Virus record (IMG/VR): IMGVR_UViG_3300026077_000016
Coordinates: 1-29,216 of that record
Length of the DNA stretch: 29,216 nt
Strand: one strand, 5' to 3'
Source: a virus
Positions 13,301 to 21,351 of this stretch are shown here, piece after piece. A model generated the notes under the pieces. That model had not been told where the DNA came from and ran no database searches. It worked only from the letters and a program-made list of their open reading frames with translations. The translations under genes and the position numbers were made by a program. How positions within the stretch are numbered: the stretch's first letter is position 1; every line of letters starts with the position of its first letter.

Positions 13301-16045
13301 TTTCCAGAATATGATCGTGATAATGTAAACGCAAACCCACCAGCAGCAGTATCTTATGCAAAAAGATTTCCAATTGGTGATGTTGTAACTAACGATTTAA
13401 AGAAAAGTATTACTAGAGAGACAACTAACCAATTCTTGAAAAATTTTGATGGTTCAATAGGTATTACATCAGTTGTCAATAATAATACAAATGCTGTAAT
13501 AAACTTAGATAAAGAACATAGTTTTCAATCACTTAAGTTTCATAATACTTTAAATGGTGGTTCTGGACATACAGACGGTACTTATTATAATGTTAGATTA
13601 CTTAATACGAATGCAACCCCTGCGACTGCACCTTGGGATGGTGCGACTGCAAAAGTTGTTGTATCAAGTAATGCAGTTACATCAGTTGAGATTACTGATG
13701 GTGGTTCTGCATACACAAATGGTGAAACATTATTCTTTGACGCACAAACACCTGCTTTAGGTGGAATTGGTGGTTCACCAAATGCAAGTATTACAATTGC
13801 GACTGCTGGTATATCATCAGCGACTGGACACTACATTCAAGTTACTGGTATTACAACTGGAACTGATTCTTATCATCGTATATCAAGTATTAATAGTACT
13901 AAACAAATTACTGTTGCTAAGTCCGCTGCTGATACTTTACTTGATGGACAACAGATTCACGATATGGGTCCTTGGGTTGCGGTTGGAGCTGCAACAACCG
14001 ATAATACTGCAGGAATCACAACATTTACCACATCTGTAGACCACGGACTTGCAGTTGGTAATCAACTTAGATTATTAAACAGTAGTGATACAAATCTTGG
14101 TGATTTTGTAGTTACATCAGTTGTTGGAATTTCACAATTCTCTGTTAAAACAACAGGTAATATCGCAGATCCAAAATACATTCTGAAACATGGTTTATCA
14201 GACAACGAATCAATTTCAGGAGTTGCTGGAGAAAATATAGATGTAAGAGGATTTAATATATTTGATCACGAAACACTTATCTTAAATGAAGCAGTAGGAA
14301 CTGGTGATGCTGCGTTTAAAGTTAAACTTCCTGATGGAAGCACAACTGCTACATCAATTGTAAATCGTTTCCCACTTGGTTCATATATTCAGATTGGTGG
14401 AGAGATTATGCGTGTTGCATCAAGCTCTCTATCTGGTGGAGGTGGAGACGAGATAACAGTGATTCGTGGTTCTCTTGGAACGAACACAGAGACTCATCTT
14501 ATTAATTCTAGAATCAAGAAAGTTAAACCACTACCGATTGAACTCCGTAGACCTTCCATATTAAGGTCATCTGGACACACATTTGAATATGTTGGTTTTG
14601 GTCCAGGTAACTATTCAACTGCTTTACCACAATTACAGAATAGATCACTTACTGAAAGGGAAGAGTTCCTAAACCAAGCACAAGAAACATCTTGCGGTAA
14701 CGTTGTTTACACAGGTATGAATGATAAAGGTGATTTCTATATTGGAAATACCAAGATTGCATCTGCTAGTGGACAACAAACTACATTTGATATACCTGTT
14801 GCAACAGTTACAGGTGAAGATCCAAACCGTTTGAGTGCTGTATTTGATGAAGTAGTTGTTAAAGAAAGACTACTTGTTGAAGGTGGTGCATCAAAACAGA
14901 TACTATCACAGTTTGATGGTCCTGTTACATTCAACAGTGACTTAAGATTATCAGATAATACTAAGCAACTTATTACTGAAGCAGAAATTCGTGCACAAGA
15001 TGCTAAGTTTAGAGATACCACTAACTCAACTGCTGTAACCAATGGTGCAGTAGTTATTGATGGTGGTTTGGGACTTGCTAAAGATCTTGTTATTGGTGGT
15101 AACATAGTTGGTGATGGTGCATCAAATTTATCTGGATTTACCAATATCACTGCAACTAACTTTATTGGTAATGGTGCTCAACTAACAAATACTGGTGCAG
15201 AATTGTCAGCATCAGGTACAAATGGTGATACACAAAGAGTTACATTAACTCACTTGACATCAGGCACAATGACCGCTGCCACTACTGATGCTCAATTAAC
15301 ATTTACATCATCAACTAATACACTTGCTTGTACAACATTTTCTGGTGCGTTAAGTGGTAATTCAACTACATCAACAACTGCAACAAATGTTGTGGGTGAT
15401 GCGAATAGAGTTTTATTTAATAATAATACGGATACAACCACAACATCTGCCGCTCTCACATTTGACGGAACTCAACTTAATGTAACTAATAACGTAAGAG
15501 CAAACAATCTAACACTTGGATTAACTGCTGGTACAACAATTAATACCACAACTGGTGATTTAGTACTAGATTCATCAAACAATAAAGTTCACATTACTGC
15601 AAACGCAGAGGTGGATGGTTCAATGACTATTGATAGTAGTACAAACTCATCAAGTAAAGATACTGGTGCACTTGTAATAACAGCTGGTGGTCTTGGAGTT
15701 GAAGGTAATATTCATGCAGGTGGTGATTTGGTCGCATTTAGTTCATCTGATATCAATCTCAAAAAAGATATATCACCTATACAAAATGCACTTGATATGA
15801 TTAACAGTATTAGTGGTAATACATTTACTTGGAATGTGGGAATGACAGATTTAGCACCATATGAGAATGGTACTAAGGATACTGGTATTCTTGCACAAGA
15901 AGTTGAAGCACTTGGATTACCAGGTGTTACAACTACAAGAGGTGATGGTGTGAAAGCAGTTCGTTATGATAGATTAATTCCAGTCTTAATCGAAGCAGTT
16001 AAAGAACTAACTGCAAAAGTTAAGTCACTTGAATCAAATAAATAA
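10301..16045 (+). CDS. giant tail fiber/tailspike with C-terminal Peptidase_S74 chaperone domain
   Basis: A 1914-aa structural protein. The N-terminus (GRVLYVNPN...GNSLTKPFKTIQRALIEAARF, about 15-55) has the PFKTIQxAL signature that opens right-handed beta-helix (pectate-lyase-like) spikes. A long beta-rich body follows with Thr/Asn/Gly-rich repeats; about 1600-1800 has TNATNFIGNGAQLT-type fiber sequence. The last ~100 residues (from about 1814) are a Peptidase_S74 domain: SSSDINLKKDI with Ser1816-Asp1817 and a Lys, then TGILAQEVEALGLP and a C-terminal coiled coil. In this family the domain drives trimerisation and cuts itself off just before the Ser. The mature fiber would thus lose its C-terminal ~100 residues. 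Host-recognition role inferred. Confidence 0.85.
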   Translation: MPLNKLENFIKNTEGRVLYVNPNDLDSTDGIENQGNSLTKPFKTIQRALIEAARFSYLRGNDNDLVERTTILIFPGDHVIDNRPGFGIRNESGIAKAISPSGSSTGAQNTLTLTLNSNFDLTQEDNILYKFNSVNGGIVVPRGTSIVGLDLRKTRIRPLYVPNPTDDNVKSTAIFRITGACYFWQFTFFDGDEAGLVYTDPSDFSANNQSKPTFSHHKITAFEYADGVNTLDQFSDLTDLDIYYSKLSNAFNRASNREIDQKYPSSEAAFSPQRPEFEIVGAFATDPLNITNIESGDGATPGQVVTVTTQVNHNLTGGTPIKIRGINVADYNISTKVSNVIDDTRFQYSLPFVRPNLPAGSAGGLSSANGQVLVETDTVTGASPYIFNCSMRSVYGMQGLHADGAKATGFKSMVTAQFTAVSLQKDDRAFVKYDKTNRRYSGIAFSKQTGALLSSESSSTNPETVFHLDQEANYRKGFRTTHIKVSNDAVVQIVSVFAIGFHAHFEMINGADASITNSNSNFGTFSLLAEGFKKEAFAKDNKGFITSIITPRSVVNDEQQIEFLQLDPTPTTTTKLFLFAQPTLSLPPAHIAQGFRIGARSDEKLYIDQGGSTFEATVVMPNGATGTSNIGEKNYEAIHSDASASTKSVFTINAGHELANGESIRIIANNGDLPENIDPHRVYFAITSTQDSALGANQIRIASSKTNADLAVPVFVATVASITDKFRIISRVSDKKPNDAGHPIQYDASAGQWFVHTLASGNTIHANKGSLTTDSITYVLRKDDDRSLDEKIYKLRYVVPKELVNAKDPTDGFVLQDSSSTNVLANTDFSKTTITANDYGFDRNTRFIAQASFDSTEQLAKIRSDKPHNLGVGDQIVVRNVQSSTNSTALDNKGYNGTFIVDQVVNDKEFRYSPTDTSGVTHTTGTFTNNTQTRSTLLPRFDRNDNSGNFFVYRTEVITPYIQDVQDGVFHLFVLNSSNAMDEPSGEFSEKKYNQNIVNLFPEYDRDNVNANPPAAVSYAKRFPIGDVVTNDLKKSITRETTNQFLKNFDGSIGITSVVNNNTNAVINLDKEHSFQSLKFHNTLNGGSGHTDGTYYNVRLLNTNATPATAPWDGATAKVVVSSNAVTSVEITDGGSAYTNGETLFFDAQTPALGGIGGSPNASITIATAGISSATGHYIQVTGITTGTDSYHRISSINSTKQITVAKSAADTLLDGQQIHDMGPWVAVGAATTDNTAGITTFTTSVDHGLAVGNQLRLLNSSDTNLGDFVVTSVVGISQFSVKTTGNIADPKYILKHGLSDNESISGVAGENIDVRGFNIFDHETLILNEAVGTGDAAFKVKLPDGSTTATSIVNRFPLGSYIQIGGEIMRVASSSLSGGGGDEITVIRGSLGTNTETHLINSRIKKVKPLPIELRRPSILRSSGHTFEYVGFGPGNYSTALPQLQNRSLTEREEFLNQAQETSCGNVVYTGMNDKGDFYIGNTKIASASGQQTTFDIPVATVTGEDPNRLSAVFDEVVVKERLLVEGGASKQILSQFDGPVTFNSDLRLSDNTKQLITEAEIRAQDAKFRDTTNSTAVTNGAVVIDGGLGLAKDLVIGGNIVGDGASNLSGFTNITATNFIGNGAQLTNTGAELSASGTNGDTQRVTLTHLTSGTMTAATTDAQLTFTSSTNTLACTTFSGALSGNSTTSTTATNVVGDANRVLFNNNTDTTTTSAALTFDGTQLNVTNNVRANNLTLGLTAGTTINTTTGDLVLDSSNNKVHITANAEVDGSMTIDSSTNSSSKDTGALVITAGGLGVEGNIHAGGDLVAFSSSDINLKKDISPIQNALDMINSISGNTFTWNVGMTDLAPYENGTKDTGILAQEVEALGLPGVTTTRGDGVKAVRYDRLIPVLIEAVKELTAKVKSLESNK

Positions 16046-16060
16046 CTAAAAAAATAACTG

Positions 16061-18214
16061 ATGGCAAATATCAAGAAGAATTTTAATTTTCGTAACGGGG
16101 TTCAGGTAGATGATGACAACCTGTTAGTGACCGATACTGGTCTGGTAGGTATTGGAACCACCATACCAAATGAAGCTCTTGATGTCAGAGGTAATGTTGT
16201 CGTTACTGGTTTTACTAGTACAACTACCGCACAAATTGGAGTATTAACAGTAACAACATTCGTACCAAACCAGATTACTGGTGCAGGACTTAGTGTTTTT
16301 AGTGGGATAGTTACAGCACAAGGAGCTGGTATATTAACATACTTTGGTGATGCAAGAAATTTACAGGGTATGCCAACTTCTCAATGGGAAGATAAAGATG
16401 TTGGATTAGGATTCACAAGTATATACAACACAGGAGGCAATGTCGGTGTGGGAACCGAAGATCCCCGTTCGACCTTCCAAGTTGGTAATAATGCAGATGC
16501 TGGAGAAAAAGGTGTAGGTATTAGTTCAGTCGGTAATATTAATATGACTGGTATTCTGACTGCATCTAGTTTTATAGGTGATGTCACAGGTGATGTCACA
16601 GGAAGAATTACTGGTGATTTAGTTGGAAATATAAATTCTGTAGGTGTTTCTACATTTACTACATTAGATGTGAATGGTGATGTAGATTTTGATGGACATA
16701 CTCACATTGATAATATGAGTATCTCAGGTGTTTCTACGTTCACTGGACTTGTAGACGCTAATGGTGGAGCAACTATTGATAATGTTCAGATTGGAATTAC
16801 AGATGATAATGAAATTGATACATCAACGGGTAATTTAACGATTGATTCTGCTGGTGGTCAAGTTATTATAAGTGATAATTTATCAGTTACAGGAGTCTCT
16901 ACATTTGAAGGTGTGATAGAGGCACCTGCTGGAATGAATAAAATTCCATCATTGTATATGAATCAGAGTAATTTACCTAGTGCATCTGATTATCATGGTA
17001 TGTTTGCTCACGTTCATAGCACTGGTAGAGGTTATTATTCACACGCAAATAATTGGTATGAATTAGTTAATAAAGATTTATTTGGAGTTGTTGGTACTGG
17101 AACAGAGAGATATAATCTTGGAGTGTCAACTATATCAAATTTAATAGTATCTGGTATTGCGACATTCAATCATAATATTGATGCAGGATTTGTTGGTGCA
17201 TCATCCACATCATTTGCGTTAAAAATGGGAGTTGGAACAACAGAGGCTCCAGTAAATGATATTCAAGTTAGAAAATCAGGTGATGCTGAAATTCAGATTA
17301 CAAGTGAAACTGGTTCTGCTGGTCTTACAGTTGGAAGGGAAACAGGAAATCTAGATTCAAACAACGCTGAATTTAGATATGGTGAAGTATCAGCTGGAGT
17401 TCCATATAGTTCTGCACAATCACTTGATATATTAAACTATGGTACAGGTAATTTTAATTATCATATAAGTGCTAATAATGCAGGTGCGATTAATGGAGAT
17501 TTCCACTGGCATAAGGGTAAGAACTCAGCAAGATTAATGACACTTACTGGGATTGGTGGTTCACTTGGAATAGGTAAAACACAACCCGCAAAAGAATTGG
17601 ATGTAGAAGGAGCAGGTGCATTTAGTGGAAATCTTAATGTTGGAAATAATCTTACAGTCGGTGGATTATTAGTTGGTAATGTTCAAGGTACACTAACAGG
17701 TAACGTTTCTGGAACTCTTGCAGGTAATGCAAACGCAACAGTCGGTATATCAACTTTAAATAACCTCTCAGTTGCAGGGATTACAACTACAACAAGACTT
17801 GTAGCATCAAATAAAGTTGCTATCGGTACCGATTCAGATGAACATACTTTTGTTGTAAATGATCTTGAAGATAATGCTTTTGATGAATCCCCACAAGTAT
17901 TCATAACAAATAGTGGTTCTATTGGTATTAGAACTACAAGTGAGTTACCTAACGTAAGTATAAATGCACACGAGTGTGGAGTTGTTGTTGGTGGTCTTGG
18001 AGTAGGTTCAACTGTAGTTGTTGGAGCAGTTGATATGAGAGCAGCAGGTAGAACTGCAGCAACTAGATTCATGTTACCACCACAAGTCACTACAACACAA
18101 AGAAATAATTTAACTGGACTTATTGCGGGTGCGATGGTTTATAATACTAGTTTAAATAGATTGGAACTTTATACAGGTTCATCTTGGAAGAAAATTGATA
18201 TGTCTAATATTTAA
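16061..18214 (+). CDS. tail fiber protein with GIGTT-P-LDV-G repeats
   Basis: A 717-aa protein 15 nt after the large fiber. It contains repeated segments of the form VGIGTTxPxEALDVRGNV, GVSTFTTLDVNGDV and VSTISNLIVSGIATF, typical of trimeric marine phage fibers. A DYHGMFAHVHSTGRGYY...NNWYELVNK module (about 309-335) resembles one recurring in cyanophage fibers. The C-terminus (RFMLPPQVTTTQRNNLTGLIAGAMVYNTSLNRLELYTGSSWKKI) is the common fiber-end module with an AMVYNT...Y.G..W pattern. It has no S74 domain of its own. Likely a partner or extension fiber of its neighbours. Confidence 0.75.
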   Translation: MANIKKNFNFRNGVQVDDDNLLVTDTGLVGIGTTIPNEALDVRGNVVVTGFTSTTTAQIGVLTVTTFVPNQITGAGLSVFSGIVTAQGAGILTYFGDARNLQGMPTSQWEDKDVGLGFTSIYNTGGNVGVGTEDPRSTFQVGNNADAGEKGVGISSVGNINMTGILTASSFIGDVTGDVTGRITGDLVGNINSVGVSTFTTLDVNGDVDFDGHTHIDNMSISGVSTFTGLVDANGGATIDNVQIGITDDNEIDTSTGNLTIDSAGGQVIISDNLSVTGVSTFEGVIEAPAGMNKIPSLYMNQSNLPSASDYHGMFAHVHSTGRGYYSHANNWYELVNKDLFGVVGTGTERYNLGVSTISNLIVSGIATFNHNIDAGFVGASSTSFALKMGVGTTEAPVNDIQVRKSGDAEIQITSETGSAGLTVGRETGNLDSNNAEFRYGEVSAGVPYSSAQSLDILNYGTGNFNYHISANNAGAINGDFHWHKGKNSARLMTLTGIGGSLGIGKTQPAKELDVEGAGAFSGNLNVGNNLTVGGLLVGNVQGTLTGNVSGTLAGNANATVGISTLNNLSVAGITTTTRLVASNKVAIGTDSDEHTFVVNDLEDNAFDESPQVFITNSGSIGIRTTSELPNVSINAHECGVVVGGLGVGSTVVVGAVDMRAAGRTAATRFMLPPQVTTTQRNNLTGLIAGAMVYNTSLNRLELYTGSSWKKIDMSNI
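16577..16600 (+). repeat. 12-bp tandem duplication in the fiber gene
   Basis: GGTGATGTCACA occurs twice in tandem, encoding GDVT-GDVT within the repeat-rich fiber gene, and a related GDLVGN segment follows. It is in frame and looks like slippage-driven growth of fiber repeats. Confidence 0.85.
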
Positions 18215-18225
18215 TCTTACTAACT

Positions 18226-19209
18226 ATGGCATTACAAGGATCTGGTTCGATATCATTTTCTCAAATAGAGAATGAATTTGGTGCAAATGGTGAGAGGTCG
18301 TTAGGAGACTACAGAATTACACAAAGTGTTGGTGAATTATCCAATTTACCTTTAGATTCTGGTATTCCAACATCAGGAACTATAAAGTTTAGTGATTTTT
18401 ATGGTAAAAAATTAAATGTAGTGGTAGATATGTACTCTGGTGGAACTGAGTTTCGTAAGAGTGCGAAGACTGATAAGTGGAATAATAATCAAGTAACTGT
18501 TATTGGTGGGTTTAGGAGCAAAAGAGAAAGTGGAAGTAGAATCATTATCCATATAAACAAAAAATTTGGTTCAGATAAAAGTAGTGTTAATAATGTTGCA
18601 GTAAAAACAGGTTCTTGGAGTGCGTCATCAGTTCAAGTTGATGTTGGTGGTGAAGGAGAAGTTTTAGGTGCTGGTGGTGATGGTGGAAGAGGTGGTGAGT
18701 GTTTAAATGGTGGACAAGCTGGTTTTAGTGGTACAAGTGGATTAGGAATAGAACATAATGGTATTACTGTTAATGTTTTATCTGGAGGTATAATTCGTGC
18801 TGGCTTCGGTGGAGGCGGTGGCGGTGGCGGTGGCCGTCAAACTGATAAGGGTTCAGACAGAAGAGCGTCAGGTGGTGGCGGTGGAGGAGGAGCTGGATTC
18901 CCTAATGGTTCTGGTGGAGCACAAGTAGGTGGATGTGGTGGTGGTGGAAACACTGGTGGAACAAATTCATCTGATACAGTCGCTGGAGATGGTGGTAGTG
19001 GTGCTAATAATGGAAACCAAGCATATGGTGCTGGTGGAGGAGAAGGTGGTCAATTTGGTGAAAATGCAGATAATGGAGGAAGTTCTCAAGCTGGTGGTGG
19101 AGCAGGTGGAGGAAATGGAGCTGCGATAAGGAGAAATTCAGGATTTAGTGTCACGATAAACAATAGTGGTACAATACAAGGAGATACAAATGCCACTGGG
19201 GTTGGTTAA
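18226..19209 (+). CDS. poly-glycine tail adhesin (gp38-like architecture)
   Basis: A 327-aa protein. The N-terminus MALQGSGSISFSQIENEFG, with SGTIKFSDFYGK near residue 50, is a recurring N-terminal module of marine phage tail proteins. Residues about 140-300 are dominated by Gly runs (GGGGGGGG, GGGGGGAGF, GGGGNTGG, GGGEGG) with short polar loops between. This organisation resembles the polyglycine type II sandwich of T2/S16-type gp38 adhesins, which sit at the long tail fiber tip, with variable loops between Gly stretches binding the receptor. Position last in the fiber module fits. Direct homology to gp38 is not claimed; the call rests on architecture. Confidence 0.68.
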   Translation: MALQGSGSISFSQIENEFGANGERSLGDYRITQSVGELSNLPLDSGIPTSGTIKFSDFYGKKLNVVVDMYSGGTEFRKSAKTDKWNNNQVTVIGGFRSKRESGSRIIIHINKKFGSDKSSVNNVAVKTGSWSASSVQVDVGGEGEVLGAGGDGGRGGECLNGGQAGFSGTSGLGIEHNGITVNVLSGGIIRAGFGGGGGGGGGRQTDKGSDRRASGGGGGGGAGFPNGSGGAQVGGCGGGGNTGGTNSSDTVAGDGGSGANNGNQAYGAGGGEGGQFGENADNGGSSQAGGGAGGGNGAAIRRNSGFSVTINNSGTIQGDTNATGVG

Positions 19210-19210
19210 G

Positions 19211-19239
19211 TTTACAAACTAGAAAAATACTGTTATAAT
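19211..19239 (+). promoter_or_regulatory. sigma70-type promoter TTTACA-17-TGtTATAAT
   Basis: TTTACA (19211-19216) and TATAAT (19234-19239) with the ideal 17-bp spacer and a TGT extended -10 (19231-19233), just after the adhesin stop at 19209. A start site near 19247 leaves a leader of about 15 nt before the ATG at 19262. It separates the late fiber genes from the oxygenase island. Confidence 0.8.
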
Positions 19240-19261
19240 TAAATTATGTGCTGTCTAGAAT

Positions 19262-19834
19262 ATGACATTAGAATCTGACTTAATAAGACGTTATAGAGGA
19301 GCGTTTACTTCACAGGATTGTGAGGAGTGTATAAAATATATTGACCAGTTCGATAAAAATAATCTTTTAACTTACGATACAGAAAAATTAAATGAAGTTG
19401 ATAATAAAACTATAAATCTCACACATAGTTATAATCTAGCATCATATTCTTACTTAGCAGATTTGATTTTACCTAAATTTAAACCTTGCATAGATGAATA
19501 TATCGAAGCGGTAAGTATACTAAGGGATTACAAATTTTTAACTTATGATTTGAAAATTAAAAAGATACCGATGGGTGGTGGATTTCACTCTTGGCATTTT
19601 GAAAACGGATCATTACCATATAGTCAAAGAAAGTTTGTGATACAACTATATTTAAATGATAATTTTGAGGGTGGTGAGACAGAATTTTTGTATCAAAATA
19701 GAAGAGAATTACCAAAACAGGGTGATGTTTTAATATTTCCTGCAGGATTTACACATACTCATCGAGGAAATCCACCTATAGATGGTGACAAATATTTGAT
19801 TACCTCTTGGGGGTTGACACAAGATCATGATTAA
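19262..19834 (+). CDS. 2OG-Fe(II) oxygenase, prolyl 4-hydroxylase-like
   Basis: A 190-aa protein of the 2-oxoglutarate/Fe(II) dioxygenase superfamily, which couples 2OG decarboxylation to substrate hydroxylation. The double-stranded beta-helix core is visible: GGGFHSWHFEN (about 106-115) supplies the proximal HxE pair (His112, Glu114) in place of the common HxD; FVIQLYLNDNFEGGETEF follows; LPKQGDVLIFPAGFTHTHRGNPP gives the distal His (165 or 167). Lys177 in GDKYLITSW takes the place where the 2OG-binding Lys/Arg usually lies. First gene after the sigma70-type promoter; overlaps the next gene by 8 nt. Substrate unknown. Similar phage proteins are often annotated as hydroxylases without known targets. 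Confidence 0.8.
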   Translation: MTLESDLIRRYRGAFTSQDCEECIKYIDQFDKNNLLTYDTEKLNEVDNKTINLTHSYNLASYSYLADLILPKFKPCIDEYIEAVSILRDYKFLTYDLKIKKIPMGGGFHSWHFENGSLPYSQRKFVIQLYLNDNFEGGETEFLYQNRRELPKQGDVLIFPAGFTHTHRGNPPIDGDKYLITSWGLTQDHD

Positions 19835-20537
19835 CCGAGAGATTTACAATATATTTCCTACTACAATTTATGTGGGTGAAATGGAAAATCACGAAGATTA
19901 TAAAACTAGATTTAACAAATTATATTCCAAATATGATTATGAACAAAAATCTGTTCGAGATAATGAAGAATGGTTTAATACGACAAGTGAAAATGCAGGT
20001 AATCCTTTTATACATCTAGAAGAAAGTTTATCTGATTTATTTCAACAAGTAATTGATAACGTTAAAATTTATACCCTTGAAGTATTAAAATATCAGGATA
20101 TTTTTGATTACATTATTACTAAAACTTGGTTATCCAGATCCAGAGCGACATATGAAAATATTAAATGGCACTCACACTCGACAAGTCATATATCTTTTTC
20201 ATATTACTTAAGTACCCCACAAAATTCACATGTGCTAAAATTTGCTAATCCACATAATACTAATAGTTTGTTTGTAGGATTAAATAATAGTGACGTTAAA
20301 GATGGTGTTGCAGAGAGGAATGAACTCAACGCTTCAACCTTTCATCTGGAACCTAAAGAGGGTTCTTTAATTTTATTTCCAAGTTCATTAGAACATAGCA
20401 CTCAATGTATTCATAATACTTTTAATGGTGAAAGACTTGCCATAGTTGGTGATGTAACATTGGTTCATAAAGAAGATGGTACAAATGACTACTCTATGGG
20501 TTATATAAATCCTAATTATTGGAGAATTTACAAATGA
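19827..20537 (+). CDS. 2OG-Fe(II) oxygenase of the HxH type (PF13759-like)
   Basis: A 236-aa protein. The N-terminus IYNIFPTTIYVGEM matches the usual opening (xxFPTxIY) of this phage/marine oxygenase family. The metal site is WHSHSTSHISFSYYL, with the family's H-x-H pair (His115, His117) in place of HxD; EGSLILFPSSLEHSTQ gives the distal His190 and ERLAIVGDV gives Arg203 for 2OG. Overlaps the upstream oxygenase by 8 nt and the next gene by ATGA. A different subfamily from its neighbour, so the two probably act on different substrates or positions rather than being a recent duplication. Confidence 0.82.
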   Translation: MINREIYNIFPTTIYVGEMENHEDYKTRFNKLYSKYDYEQKSVRDNEEWFNTTSENAGNPFIHLEESLSDLFQQVIDNVKIYTLEVLKYQDIFDYIITKTWLSRSRATYENIKWHSHSTSHISFSYYLSTPQNSHVLKFANPHNTNSLFVGLNNSDVKDGVAERNELNASTFHLEPKEGSLILFPSSLEHSTQCIHNTFNGERLAIVGDVTLVHKEDGTNDYSMGYINPNYWRIYK

Positions 20538-20881
20538 AGGCAATTATTAAAATAGATGAGTATCTTTCTGATAGAGATAGTATTGTAGTGAAGATTTGTA
20601 ATTTACACTCTCAAAAACCAATTGACGAATATAGTGCAAAAATTGTTGATTGTGACGATTTAGATAAAACTGATGTTGAAATGTTTGTAGATGGTCTTAT
20701 GAAAAAAAGTGGTGCTAGAAGAATAAAAACTCAGGAAGAAAAATTACCAATTTTAAAAGAAAATATGCCAGAACAATTTAGTGGTGAAGTCAATATAGAA
20801 AATTTAATTGGAAAGGTGATAGAGGGAAAAGTTGATGATTGGAGAAAGAAATCATTAAAAATGAGAAAGGTTGAATTATGA
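20534..20881 (+). CDS. small conserved-looking protein of unknown function
   Basis: A 115-aa protein starting at the ATG of the ATGA overlap (20534), with GGAG at 20521-20524 as ribosome binding site; an upstream in-frame start at 20519 is less likely. The N-terminus is beta-like (MKAIIKIDEYLSDRDSIVVKICNL), followed by an Asp/Glu-rich stretch and a basic C-terminal helix (WRKKSLKMRKVEL). No domain recognised. It is translationally coupled to an oxygenase on one side and to another unknown gene on the other. Confidence 0.6.
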   Translation: MKAIIKIDEYLSDRDSIVVKICNLHSQKPIDEYSAKIVDCDDLDKTDVEMFVDGLMKKSGARRIKTQEEKLPILKENMPEQFSGEVNIENLIGKVIEGKVDDWRKKSLKMRKVEL

Positions 20882-21351
20882 ATTGCCAACATTATTTTAA
20901 AAAATTAGACAAGTTTGCTGTATGTGCATTTCAAGCAGAAAAAGGTATGCTTGAAATTGAACCAAAATCTGAAAGTTGTGGAATATATCATTATGTTTTT
21001 TATGGTTCAGCAAAAATAGGAAAACCATTTAAATCAGAGTTTGAGATTGTCAAGAAAGGAGATTTTTTTGATATGAAGGACTATCTGAATCAACCTAGAT
21101 TATATGAAGCACTTGAAGATTTTTATGTATGGGGTTTTAACACGTTTCCAAATGAGGATTGGGATGCAAGATTATTAACAGATGAGGTGTTTACTGTTGA
21201 GAAAGACTCTGTGCTTGTTTGTCTAGATGGCAAACCAGTTGTTAATGATATATCTTTAAGAAGATTTGACTATAGTGAACTATCTACAGAGAAATCATAT
21301 AATGTAAATTTAGGTGACGGGGTGATTGCCCTATTCACCCGTAGTAAGTAA
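20878..21351 (+). CDS. unknown protein in the oxygenase operon (beta-rich)
   Basis: A 157-aa protein coupled by ATGA to the gene before. It is beta-rich, with segments FAVCAFQAEKGMLEI, YHYVFYGSAKIG and VLVCLDGKPVVNDISLRRFDY, and a final VNLGDGVIALFTRSK that recalls the closing strand of cupin-like domains. No metal-binding cupin motif is evident, so this is only a weak fold guess. Its 3' end overlaps the 3' end of the minus-strand halogenase-like gene by 17 nt. Confidence 0.6.
   Translation: MNCQHYFKKLDKFAVCAFQAEKGMLEIEPKSESCGIYHYVFYGSAKIGKPFKSEFEIVKKGDFFDMKDYLNQPRLYEALEDFYVWGFNTFPNEDWDARLLTDEVFTVEKDSVLVCLDGKPVVNDISLRRFDYSELSTEKSYNVNLGDGVIALFTRSK
21317..21342. other. stem-loop at the convergent gene ends
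   Basis: ACGGGGTGA (21317-21325, one bulged G) pairs with TCACCCGT (21335-21342) across a 9-nt loop. It sits exactly where the plus-strand unknown gene and the minus-strand halogenase gene end. Neither strand has a T-run after it, so it is at best a weak bidirectional terminator or a transcript-end stabiliser. Confidence 0.4.

Noticed and set aside
13554-14039. Two plus-strand open frames in another frame of the giant fiber gene
   Set aside because: Leu/Val/Gln-rich shadows of the fiber reading frame without start signals.
14737-15150. Minus-strand open frame of about 137 codons inside the giant fiber gene
   Set aside because: Antisense shadow of repetitive Thr/Val/Gly codons; no start signals and no recognisable protein features.
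16036-16044. AAATAAATA box before the second fiber gene
   Set aside because: Made of the final Lys codons and stop of the fiber gene in AT-rich sequence; the position is possible for a late promoter, but the match is weak.
17683-18090. Minus-strand open frame of about 135 codons inside the second fiber gene
   Set aside because: Same reason: antisense shadow of repeat-rich fiber codons (PTTTTVEPTP-like composition), with no independent support.
18811-18836. GGCGGT-type repeat as a CRISPR-like or iteron array
   Set aside because: It is simple Gly-codon repetition in the adhesin, with no spacers and no regular unit length.
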